A stretch of DNA of 64,000 nt from Nilaparvata lugens (lineage: Eukaryota; Arthropoda; Insecta; Hemiptera; Delphacidae). Of the stretch, positions 34,401-47,102 are shown piece by piece. Position 1 is the stretch's first letter. Each line of letters opens with the position of its first letter. The position numbers were made by a program, and so were the translations under genes. The notes under the pieces are model-generated. The model saw only the letters and a program-made list of their open reading frames with translations. It had not been told where the DNA came from and did no database searches. The stretch covers positions 2,059,419 to 2,123,418 of the forward strand of contig NC_052507.1 in NCBI RefSeq assembly GCF_014356525.2, in the 5' to 3' direction.

Positions 34401-37400
34401 TTAGCATGGAAATCATAAGGTTGAGGGTTGAACTCCCAAGGGTTTTGAATTCAATGAAATTAAGGTTCAAACCTTGAAACCAAATGTATCAATTGGAATC
34501 TCCTGTATCAACCAAGAGTGTATTATAGATATACGGTTAAGGTCAAGTATTGGAATCTAGGGTTAAGGCTAGAAATCTCCTATATTAACCAACAGTTTAG
34601 TATAGAAATCATTCTGTTAAGGTCAAGTCTTGGAATCTAGGGTTGAGGCTAGAAATCTCCTGTACTAACCTAGAGTTTTTCATGGAAATCATATTGTTGA
34701 GGTTGAGGATATTAAAATCAGGGATTTTTAATTCAATGAACTCTACCTTCAAACCTTGAAACCAAATGCAGAATTAATTGTTATTATGATTAAACGAAAA
34801 TCCAAATTAAATGATGTTATTCACCCCGAAGACTTCTGCTACTGCAAATATTGACAACAGGGTAAACAGCTAGATGGAAATTCGATGAGCGCTACTATTC
34901 AAAAATTATTTGTCAGCCCGGGAATCGAAACCAGTACCTCCTAATTGCCAGTCAGGAATGCTTACCCTTACACTCATTTTAAAATGAGCGCTGCTATCCA
35001 GAGATTGTCAGTTTGGTGTAAGGGTAAACATTCCTGACCGGCAATTAGGAGGTACTGGGTTGGATTCCCGGGCTGACCAATAATTTTTGAATGGTAGCGC
35101 TCATCGATTTCCATCTAGCTGTTTACCCTGTTGTCAATATTTGCAGTAGCAGAAGTCTTCGGGGTGAATTGCAGCATTTAATTTGGATTTTCGTTTAATA
35201 ATGATAATAAAAATAATTAATTTATTAGCATTTGAATAATTGCAATATATCAGTAATCTCCATCTGTAAATGCAGAATTTGTCCACATTTTTCTTGTATT
35301 GCCACACAAACCTTCGCACCAGCTTTGCTTGGATGCTTTTGTACAATTTTTCAAATTGAATTTTCTTGAACTAGATTTCATAGAACATTATTGTTTAGTA
35401 TATAATTTTATTTTTATTTTAATAGTCTATAGCTGTTGCTTCTAGTCGTAGTTATAAAAGTTTTGTATTTTAAACAACTACCTTTTTATTTTGTAATTAT
35501 TGTAAAAATGTAACATTTTTGTAGTATTTTTCCCATATCCTGTATTTTTTTAAACTTATCTGTCAAAATTTGGGAGGGAGTTTTTGGTTTAGCCTATTGT
35601 CTTCTCCCTATGATATATTATTGTATAATATTATGATTTATTGCTCTGTTAATAAATAATACATAATTTATCCTATTTTGCTGTGATCAGTCCAACAATA
35701 AAAAAATTAAGCGTTATTCTGGTTTGCCCATGAGTCAAAAATTAAAATAGAATTTCCGATTTTATGATTGAATTTTTTTTATTTTCTTTGTAAGTGATGT
35801 ACCGGTACATTATTATTCAATTTATACGATTTTTCAAATGGATTTTTATTTCAATAAGCTATAATTCACAACATTCGTATAACAATATTGATATTTTTGA
35901 CTAATTTTTATTATTAGAACTTTTTATTTCACTCTTATTATACTGTGTCTATTCTTTGCATATGAGCATCATTCATTCGTTGAGGCTTGATCACTTCTTG
36001 CATGCATCTGTTATAAAATTCTATTCTCTTTTGTCCTCAAGCTGATTTTTCTCTTAGGTGTTTTGATTGCATTCTGTAACAAATGAACTTAAATCTAAGA
36101 AATTCCACTATGAGAATAATACTGAATTTTCCGATTGTATAATTTTCCTCTGAAAATTTGATTTGAATAAAATAATATATGTAATTTAACTATAGGATTT
36201 ATTTCTACATTGATAGATACAATATAATTCTCATCTATGAATGATTGGGAAAGAAACAACAGGCTTAAAGCCCAAAACTGTTCCTTTCCCAAATTTAGAT
36301 AGAAATTGTCCAAAAATAGGTTATGTTTTATGAGTGCATCAATACTGTTGGACTTTCATATCGTACTAACATTGGAAACTTCTTTAATTGGGATGTAATA
36401 AAATATTTAACAATTTAATATACAGGGTGGAATGATTCTATGGAGTTGAGATATAATGAAATATATAACAATATAAATTAATATACAAGGTGGAACGATT
36501 CTATAAATACTAAGATAAAGCTAACATAACCTATTAAGGCTGTGCAAAGGCTAAAAATAAACTTTCTACTCGTGATATTTTTCTAAGTTTTTCGATTTGT
36601 ATATTATCAAGCTATCAAAATGAAAAAGTTTTCTCAGGAAACTGTTTGAGTTATGAGCGCCTAAAGTTTGAATTTTTGGGACAGAACATTTCAAATTCGG
36701 TAAGAGATAATAAATCCATGAGATTTAGAGGATGAATTCTTCATGGTATTGTTGATCTAGTAAAACAAAAGTTTCTGAAAATATCAATTTTTGAAAAAGT
36801 TATTCAATTTACCAAAAATAACTCAACTAAAGCTATTTTTGGTCATTTTTAGTAAATTGAATAACTCTCTTAAAAATTGATATTTTCAGAAAATTTTTGT
36901 TTTACTAGATCAACAATACCATGAAGAATCCATCCTCTAAATCTCATGGATTTATATCTTACCGAATTTGAAATGTTCTGTTCCAAAAATTTAAACTTTA
37001 GGCGCTCATATAATTATCAAAAAGTAGTAATGATCAGAAAAAAAGTTTTCCTGAGAAAACGTTTTCATTTTGATAGCTTTTGATGATATACAAATCGAAA
37101 AACTTAAAAAAATATCACGAGTAGAAAGTTTATTTTTAGCCTTTGCGCAGCCTTAAAAACGGTCCTCATTGGTTTGGAATAAGTACCTCTTTTAACAGAC
37201 TATACAGGGATCAGTTTTTGCTAAATTATCTTGAAAAATTCTTAAAAGTAAATTAATATTGTGATTTTATTTTCTTCTTTCTACTGTATTTGTTTGTTTT
37301 GAACTAGATTGATTGTATTTCTCTGTTTTATTGATGATTCATTGGCAATTTTAAACATGAGTATGTTTATTAATATAGTGAGGTCCACGTTATAACGGCA

Positions 37401-40400
37401 GGGTTTGATTAGCAATGGTATTGCTATCCTTGTCTATCTTTCAACAAAGCGGATAGCGTTGCTCTGTTGCCAGATTGTCTTTTAACAATGTAGAATTAAT
37501 AATTAATTAACAAACTATTTCATATTGAATGAAAAAAGACTAAGAAATTGTCAAAAAACCACTGATTTATTGATAATTAGAAAGACCGGTTTCGGTTATT
37601 ACACCATTGTCAATCTCTGATAAACTTATGAAATCAATATGAATAATTACCACAATATCAACTTCTCAACTACACAAAAAGTGAAACTATTTCATCTTAA
37701 TTATGAAAATTCATTATAAAATTATTGAAAAATATAATTTCTTGCTTAATAAAATATAATTTATTATTTCAAACGAGAATGAACAGTTAATATTACATCA
37801 GTAAACCTGTATCAGCTACCGTCCATAGAAGGCATTGACAAGAAAGAGGATCGGCAACGTTGTTCTATCTTTCTCCATTGCCATTATAACGAGGACCAGA
37901 CTATAGCAGTAAGGTTGATATTGTGGTAGTTATCTATTATCATAGAGAAACAATAGCATAAGTAGATATCTCTCGGTACAGGGCGTTTATGTCGCATTTT
38001 TTACTGATATCTCAAGCCGATTACTGTGGATTATTGACGATTTTTACTGTTTTGACCGGGTAAGAGTGTATGAGCGGCACAATATGAGAGACTACCAGCG
38101 TCATAAAGCTTCACAGGAAAGAACTACGTGGTGTACCAGTTTGAGATAACAGTAAAAGTTGCGACATAAACGCCCTATACCATGGGATATCTACTTATGC
38201 TATTGTTTCTCTATGCTATTACCTATATCGAAAATTTTTGTTGTAATTCATCTCATCATGTTGTATCTATATTGAAATATACTTTTACCTGTCAGCAACA
38301 TTACTTAGGCTGGATTCCCATATATCATTGCCAGGGAAAACCAGTACAGTGAGAATAATATCATTCACATACGTTATAATAGGATTTATACTCTCACGGC
38401 CGTGCTGAGTCAGAATAGTCCAATCAGAACGCATAGAAATTATATTCTCTGTGCTGGTCACTTTCAATGACACTGATATGTTGGAAAATTTAAATTGTTT
38501 TGTTTCTCAAGAAATAAATCTTCGTATTTGAATATTTGTTGTGTTTTGTAGTGGCTTGTGTTTGATATGTCACGTCCAAGTATTTATACTCGAATTTTGG
38601 TTGTCCTTTGTAGTGGCAAAAAGTCTAGCAGCAAAGAAACACCGTCCAGCAGTTCGCCGATTTCGGGCCCCGCTGCGACGCCAGCACCCACAGTCACCGA
38701 AGAGAAGAAGATCAAAACATTGTTGCCGAAATCCAAGCCTGCCAACCTGCCCGACGAAATGGTGGTGGCGAGTCCAGTGTTGCCAACAGCTGCTGCTGCT
38801 GCTTCAGCTGGCCAGCCTGCTGCTTCTGCTGCCAAAGCGGTTGGCCAGCCTGCTTCTGCTGCCAAGGGAAGTGTGGCAACGCCGAAATCAGCTGGCCAGC
38901 CGGTTTCTGCTGCCAAGGGAAGTGTGGCAACGCCGAAATCAGTTGGCCAGCCGGCTTCTGCTGCCAAGGGAAGTGTGGCAACACCGAAGGCAGTTGGCCA
39001 GCCGGCTTCTGCTGCCAAGGGAAGTGTGGCAACGCCGAAGGCAGTTGGCCAGCCTGCTACCGCTGCCAAGGGAGGTGTGGCAACGCCGAAAGCAGTTGGC
39101 CAGCCTGCTTCTGTCACCAAAAGCGCAGCGTCAACACCCAAAGTGGATGCAGCTACTGCTCTGTTGGGTGAGTTGCTTTCAATTGATTCTTTTTAATTAA
39201 TCAAAAATATTTCAAAATTAATCATTGATGAAATATTTTAATTTTGCAACAAGTTTCTAATTGTTGCACACCTTCAGCAGAGGGGTTAGAAATGCACACT
39301 TTTGCTAGGTTCACCTCCTAACTATAGTGAGGTCCACGTTATAATGGCAGTGTTTGATTAGCAATGGTATTGCTATCCTTGTCTATCATTCAACAAAGCG
39401 GATAGCGCTATCTTTTTCTCGCTTTGCTCTTTTGCCAGATCGTCTTTTAACAATGTAGAATTAATTAGCAAAATATTTCATTTTAATTACGTAAACTCAC
39501 TCATTATGATATTATTGAAAAATTTTATTTCTTGCTTAATAAAATATAATTGATTATTTGAAACGAGAATGAACAGTTAATATTACATCAATAAACCTGT
39601 ATCAGCTACCGTCTATAGAAGACATTGACAAAACAGAGGATTGTTAACGTTGTTCTCCTGTCTTTCCCCACTGCCATTATAACATGGACCTCACTATTGT
39701 CCCAATTGAGCTGCTACAATGTCAAATTGTGTCCCAGACATTTCCTCTTAAAAATAACTTGTTTTTCTATCTGACAATGATGCACCCCCTCCCCCGACAA
39801 ATCTTCTCCGAATCTCTTTGTCAAATTATCTATTGATAATTAGAATCCGGCTAGGATAATATAATAACAGATAGAATAGTTATTTGTGCAACTAGTGCGC
39901 AAAGTGACAGTTTGCTGCACCGAAAGAAACGTTTACGCCCGAGCCGTAGGCGAGGGCGGAATGGTTTCTTGAGTGCAGCAGAGGAACTTTGCGCACGTAT
40001 TTCACATTAAGTTTTTCCTACAGTTACCATTGAATATGAAAAGTGGGTAATTATGGGTAAAATTGCCTGAAATCCATCAAATATTTTTCTGTGTGATTTT
40101 ATTATTGATAAAAACCTTAATCCTAAAATCCTAAAGTCCTCGATGTCCTTGGTTATAATATATAATGAATAATAATTAGCGCGTTGTGCTTGGTTGCACC
40201 TCTGCTCACTATAGCAGCCACAGCAGTCACTGTTACCAACTTCATTTTGATTTTGCTGCACTGTTGCTCCATATAACCTACTAAGTATTTTGCGTTGCCA
40301 TGTTGCAAATCTGGAGTGCAGAAAAATTTTTCCCGCACTAGAGCGGAAAAGTGATTCTTTGCGTTCTGTAATCAGTGCAGCAATGGCCACTTTTCAACGT

Positions 40401-43400
40401 AACTGTAGGAAAAGATAATTTAGCAGCCACTGACCTCCTCTCAAAGGGGTATATGGACTTGTTAATCATTCAAATTATGTAACTTAAATTGTGCATTTCT
40501 AAAACAGATTGTTACATAAATATACTCTCAAAGGTCTACAAAAAATCACCGTGAACTAAAGCAACTGAAAAACTCTTGAATCGAATAAAAACACTATCAT
40601 TCCAGCTCTGTCTTCAACTGTGAACTCTCAGTTTTTCAAGCGTTTGACATGTTAAATGTGTCGGCAGGTTTGACAGGTTAAACAATATTCAAAATTAAGA
40701 TTAGAAATTACAAAAAAAAATACAAAAATAGTTTGCGAAGGAATTCGATAGAAATGTCAAAATTTCGTATAAAATATAGCAATAGCAAAATTAACCGACA
40801 ATGTGATATTAGATAAGGAATTTCGTAGCTACATTAATGAGTGATAATTAAGGTATAAATTATTACCAACAATGATGCACCCCCTCCCTCGACAAATCTC
40901 CTCCGAATCTCTTTGTCAAATTTTCTATTGATAATTAGAATCCCATAAATATACGAAATTTATGTGAAATTGTTGTTTGATTTTAAGCCACACAAGTAAG
41001 TACACCACCAGTGGAGGAAGGAACCGGCTCAGTTCAGTGTCCGAAGGATGGATGTGGCAAGAATTTCCGCAAAGAAAGCCTTCTACAGGTCAGTTTTCTT
41101 CAAATTGTTTATATAGTGAGGTCCACGTTATAATGGCTGTATTTGATTAGCATTCATGTAGCTTTTCGTGAAGCTATGAGACGCTGCTAGTCTCTCATAC
41201 TGTGCTTTTCTTACACTTTCACCCTAACAAAACATTAATATTAATCAATCAAAATCTTTATTGCCGAAAACATTGAACAATGTTATAACAACGTCAGTAG
41301 CTGAAAAATTACAACAGAGCATAAATAATAGGCTACAAATTACACAAACAACACAAATAAACAATTATACAAATAATTTACAGGAGCTTTCATTGGAATT
41401 ATATAAATATCACAGCAACTAAAACCGAGTTCGCACACAAATATCAAAAATCCAACGACACACTACCTGCTTAGTGCAAAATCTGAGTTGTAGTAATCCT
41501 CAATAGAATAGAAACACTTTTGAAGGAGTATTTTCTTTATATAGGACTTGAAATGATTCTTATCCATTGCTCTAACTTCGAGTGGCAATTTATTGAATAT
41601 CGTGATTCTCATGTAGCGCCAATTTTTCTGAGCCGTAGTCCAATGGTGAGCGTCAATTCTAATATCTTGCCTACTTCTTGTATTGTAATCGTGAACGTTG
41701 GCATTCAGAGTATATTTGTGCGCGTGCTTCCTCATATATTACAAACCTGTAAATTTGTAGAGAGAGGGAAGAGTCAATAGTTTCAAGTTCAAGAAGAGCG
41801 GCTTACAAGTTGCCAGTGGTGGTGCATGACAAATTATTCTTACTGCTTTCTTCTGATGCTTGAAGAGTGTAGGTGACATTGAGCTATTACCCCACAATTG
41901 AATACCGTACGCTAAATAACTATAAATATGAGCATAATATACATTAATTATCACCTCATGACTAACAATATTTCTTAGCCTACGTAACATAAAAATACCC
42001 TTGGCAAGCTTGCCACATACATCAAGGATATGAGCTTTCCAATTAAGATTGTTGTCAAGTGTTAGCCCTAGAAATTTAAAGGAACTAAATTTTTCTGATT
42101 TTCTGTTGAAAATGAATTGTAGGTTAGTTTTAAGCTTGTTTAGGCAAAGAGTGTTGGCAGCACACCAATCTTCAATTTCTTTTTTACAACTCTCAGTTGT
42201 AGTGTCAATAAAACTTTCATCAATACCACTAGTTCTTAATCCTAAGTCATCTGCAAAAAGGTATGGGTGACTATCTTTGCAGCATTCATTGATGGAATTT
42301 GGCAAGTCATTTTTATAGATTATAAATTGAATTGGCCCCAGTATTGATCCCTGTGGGACCCCAAAATAAAAGACAGTAGTTCCCAATAAAAGACAGTAGT
42401 CGGCTTGAGTTAACAAAGAGGCCTTAGTGTAGTCATAGAGAAAAGATAGCAGAAGAGGATATGCCATGGTATAGGGCGTTTATGTCTCAAATTTCACTGT
42501 TAACTCAAGCCGATAGGCCCAGTAGCTTTTATTCGTGAAGCTATGTTACGCTGGTAGTCTCTAATACTGAGCTGTTCTTCAATTCAATTCTTTATTGCTA
42601 AAATTTAACATTGTTGAAAATAAAAGGTTAATAAATCAAACACTTATCACACTTCTCACACTCTCACCCCAACAAAATGATCAATTATTAATTCTACATT
42701 GTTGAAAGACGATCTGACAACAGAGCAAAGCGAGAAAAAGATAGCGCTATCCGCTTCTTTGAATGATAGTCAAGGATAGCAATACCATTGCCAATCAAAC
42801 ACTGCCATTATAACGTGGACTTCACTATAATTCAATATTAATTTTTCATTTTCGATGCATATCAAGCACTACCACCCCGAATACTCTGGTTTTCTGAACG
42901 TTGCACTCAATGCATTTGTATTTGACCGAACGCAGTGAGGTCTATGTTTTAACTCGGAATTTCTTTTGTCTGCATGTATGTAATGCATTCACGGCCAAAT
43001 GTGTTGATAGAATTCTATGAGATTTGGCAGGAATATTCCTTTTTACTTTCCTTGCCCTATTACCATAGCACAGAATAAGTACAGAATGGAAACTTGTAAT
43101 GAATCGCCTATCTAACCAATGCTTTCTACATGACGCCAATACTAAACACGTCATGTGACCTTGGGAAGTTCCAATCCTGGTCTTCTGATTGGCTCGTGGC
43201 AGTGAATTAGATCAATTGATCCGGATCATTAAAGTGATCCGAACCTACCATCAATACTATTACAATGCGGCGCTTCCTAACAAGATGGCGGATTTTAGCG
43301 TCAGGGTACTAGCCAAGTTTCCATACTGTATGTATACTGTGACCATAGGTAAGGAAAGTATTGCTTTCCGAAAAAAATTAAGGTACCCCAATTTCTAAAT

Positions 43401-43619
43401 TTCTATACGTTTCAAGGTCCCCTGAGTCCAAAAAAGTGGTTTCTGGGTATTGGTCTGTGTGTGTGTGTGGTGTGTGTGTGGTGTGTGTGTGGTGTGTGTG
43501 TGGTGTGTGTGTTGTGTGGTGTGTGTGTGTGTGGTGTGTGTGTGTGTGTGTGTGTGGTGTGTGTGTGTGTGTGTGTGTGGTGTGTGTGTGTGTGTGTGGT
43601 GTGGTGTGTGTGTGTGTGT

Positions 43620-43666
<47 letters not shown>

Positions 43667-43678
43667 TGTGGTGTGTGT

Positions 43679-43726
<48 letters not shown>

Positions 43727-43732
43727 GTGTGG

Positions 43733-43763
<31 letters not shown>

Positions 43764-43768
43764 TGGTG

Positions 43769-43832
<64 letters not shown>

Positions 43833-43845
43833 TGTGTGTGTGTGG

Positions 43846-43883
<38 letters not shown>

Positions 43884-43884
43884 T

Positions 43885-43947
<63 letters not shown>

Positions 43948-43995
43948 TGTGTGTGTGTGTGGTGTGTGTGTGTGTGTGTGTTGTGTGTGTGTGTG

Positions 43996-44026
<31 letters not shown>

Positions 44027-47000
44027 TCTGTGTACATGATATCTCATCTCCCAATTAACGGAATGACTTGAAATTTGGAACGTAATGTCCTTACAATATA
44101 AGGATCCGACACGAACAATTTCGATCAAATGCGATTCAAGATGGCAGCTAAAATGGCGAAAATGTTGTCAAAAACAGGGTTTTTCGCGATTTTCTCGAAA
44201 ACGGCTCCAACGATCTTGATTAAAATTATACCTAAAATAGTCATCGATAAGCTCTATCAACTGCCACAAGTCTCATATCTGTAAAAATTTCAGGAGCTCC
44301 GTCCCATCTATGCAAAGTTTTATTTTAGATTCTCAATTATCAGGCTTCAGATACAATTTAAACAAAAAAAATTAAGTGGAAAAGATTGAGCATGAAAATC
44401 TATACAAGTAATGTTCAGTAACATTTTCACCTAAACTTGAAAATAAGCTCGAAATTCGAGAAAATGTGATTATTCAATTGCAAAATGTTGGCAACTGTTG
44501 ATTCTATTAATTCATTCACTATGAAGAGATAGCAGACCTCATGTGTCTTCAGCGTTATTGCCCTGTCACCAGCTGGCTCAAATCTTTGAATAGTAGACTT
44601 GAGATGCGCGGGAACACTAGCGTCAGGTGATCAATATTCATAACGGCAAGGGAAGTTGTGTGAGTGCGCCACACCAGATTCTTTAACTGCGCGTCGATGT
44701 ATACACAAGGTTTTTGAAATTTTAATTTTAAGGATAAAATGAAAGGAAAAGGAATTCCCTCCAAAACTCCGATATCATTATATATCATCTACTCTGAAGA
44801 TAGGATCAATCAGACTATAGAACTATTCATACTCAATCAGCTGAAAAGTGAATTATTCATTGCTTTCATTACACAGATATCTGGAGAAGTCGGTGAACAG
44901 GTGACACCAAATACAGACACTCTGATATCACTATATATATCATTTAATTTGAAGATAGGATTAATCAGACTATAGAACTATTCATAATCAATCATCTGAC
45001 AAGTGAACTATTCATTGCATGCATTACACAGATGTCTGGAGAAGCCGGTTCAATGATCCAATGATTTTATTACAGCCAGAAAATACTAACAGTACACTAG
45101 ACCATGTCATTACAATAAAATTTCTAACAGAATTACAATAACAATACATAAAGATAATACACAACATGCAGTGCAAGAGCGGGCTTCAAAGCTATTCGGT
45201 TTTTCACAAAAAAAAAACAGAAATATCAATAAACAATTAACTAAAATGGACTAAATTTCAGTAAAGTGAAATCATAACCCTATTTTCGACTTTTAAAGTG
45301 TTATCTAAATTTGGGAGAGAAATAGTACAAGGAGTATCCTTAGTTTTTCTCTCCCAATCAGTGCTTCTCTGTAAAAAATATAAATAAATTACTAAACTTC
45401 AATTCTAACACAGTCTATACAGGCTATTCTAATTTTATTCTATACCTACTTTTACAATAAATCGTGGACAAACTGAAACCATAGAAACTATTATCACAGT
45501 TAATTTACTTAGTTCTTTACACAGTCAATTTACATAGTTATATAGTGCTTGGGTCAGACTCATCAAACTCATGAATGGAATAGAACGGGTTGGCGACCAG
45601 CCATGACTTGACCCGCTTCTTAAATCTCACCTGAGGCAGCTCTCCTTTTTCATCAGGTAGCCTATTTAATAATCTGATGCCAGATATGGGAAAACTTTTC
45701 CTGGATCTTTCCAATCTCACAAAGGCAGGACCAGGTTTCCATTTCCCCGTGTAGCATGACTATGAAAGAATGAACAGGTGACACCAGATACTTGTGGATG
45801 ACAAAACTGCATGAGGTGTATTTTTCACAGAACTACTAGTTATAATCAATTAAATGAATTTATTTTGTATTAATTGACCGAGCGAAGTGAGGTCTAAGAT
45901 TTAAGTCGACGGTTTGGCATTTCTCTTAATGTTTAAATGTTTATATGTTGCGCATTTTCGGCGAAACGCGGTAATAGATTTTCATGAAATTTGACAGGTA
46001 TGTTCCTTTTTCAATTGCGCGTCGACGTATATACAAGGTTTTTGGAGATTTTGCATTTCAAGGATAATATAAAAGGAAAAAGGAGTCTCCTTCATACGCC
46101 AATATAAGAGTAAAAATCAGACTACCGTATAGAATTATTCATCATAAATCAGCTGACAAGTGATTACACAGATGTGTGGAGAAGCCAGTCTATTGTTGTA
46201 TTTCCATAAGGTCTATAGTTTCAATCAGGTACTTGTGGATGAGAATACTGCGTGAGGTCTACTGTTCACAGAACTACTAGTTTATAAACAATTGAATGAA
46301 TTTATTTTCTATTTCAGATGCACATCAAGCACTACCACCCCGAATACTCTGGTTTTCTGGACGGCGCGCTGAATGTTGCCGATCTGGCGTACGCGCGAAC
46401 GGTGGGCGAACAACTCGATGGAGGTGAGGGGGGAACTGACGATGAGCACCAGTCTTCGTCGTTTTTGGAACGCATCACACGCTACGAGCAGAGCTGCAGG
46501 GCTAAAGCTACTAGGGTTCATTCTAGATCGGCTGGGAAAGGCGTCAAAGAGGGTGGTGCTGGTACAGGGGGAAGTAGGAGGAGGTCGGCTGGTGGGGTGG
46601 GGGTGCAGTCGCCGTTGAGAAAGGCGCTCATGAAGGGGTGAGTAAATTATTTATTTCTTTCAAGTAAATCTTTGATAAAATTATAGGGAGACAAAAAATA
46701 AGATAATCTTGAGCTAGGTTTACACTATGTAGCAGAGCTATACATAGCAGAGCTACATGTAGCTTAGCTATATAGCTCTGCTACATGTTCAAAAAGTGAC
46801 ACTGGAAATCTGCTATATAGCAGTTTTTAGCCTATTTTCTCAGCTAGGCAGAAAATGAGCTATCCAAAATTTTCGGTAAACATCAAAGAGAATCTGAGCT
46901 AGATGTAGCTCTGCTACATGTCAATTTTTACTTTCCTTGCCCTATTACCATAGGTAAGGAAAGTATTGCTTTCCGAAAAAAATTAAGGTACCCCAATTTC

Positions 47001-47060
47001 TAAATTTCTATACGTTTCAAGGTCCCCTGAGTCCAAAAAAGTCGTTTTTGCGTATTGGTC

Positions 47061-47102
<42 letters not shown>

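Noticed and set aside
33924..34477. Two identical 63-codon ORFs as a duplicated gene
   Set aside because: They are frames of the 362-bp satellite unit, with no start context or domain.
32040..34730. CRISPR-like array
   Set aside because: Units are contiguous variants without unique spacers, in a eukaryotic intron; it is a satellite.
34990..35080. Functional tRNA gene
   Set aside because: Box-like motifs are present, but the flanks do not form a convincing acceptor stem and the copy is in an inverted SINE-like pair.
38584..39141. 185-codon minus-strand ORF opposite E6
   Set aside because: It mirrors the 51-bp coding repeat; the plus strand has matching splice sites and phases, the minus strand does not.
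43378..44128. Six long Cys/Val or Thr/His open frames
   Set aside because: All are translations of the (GT)n array and its flanks.
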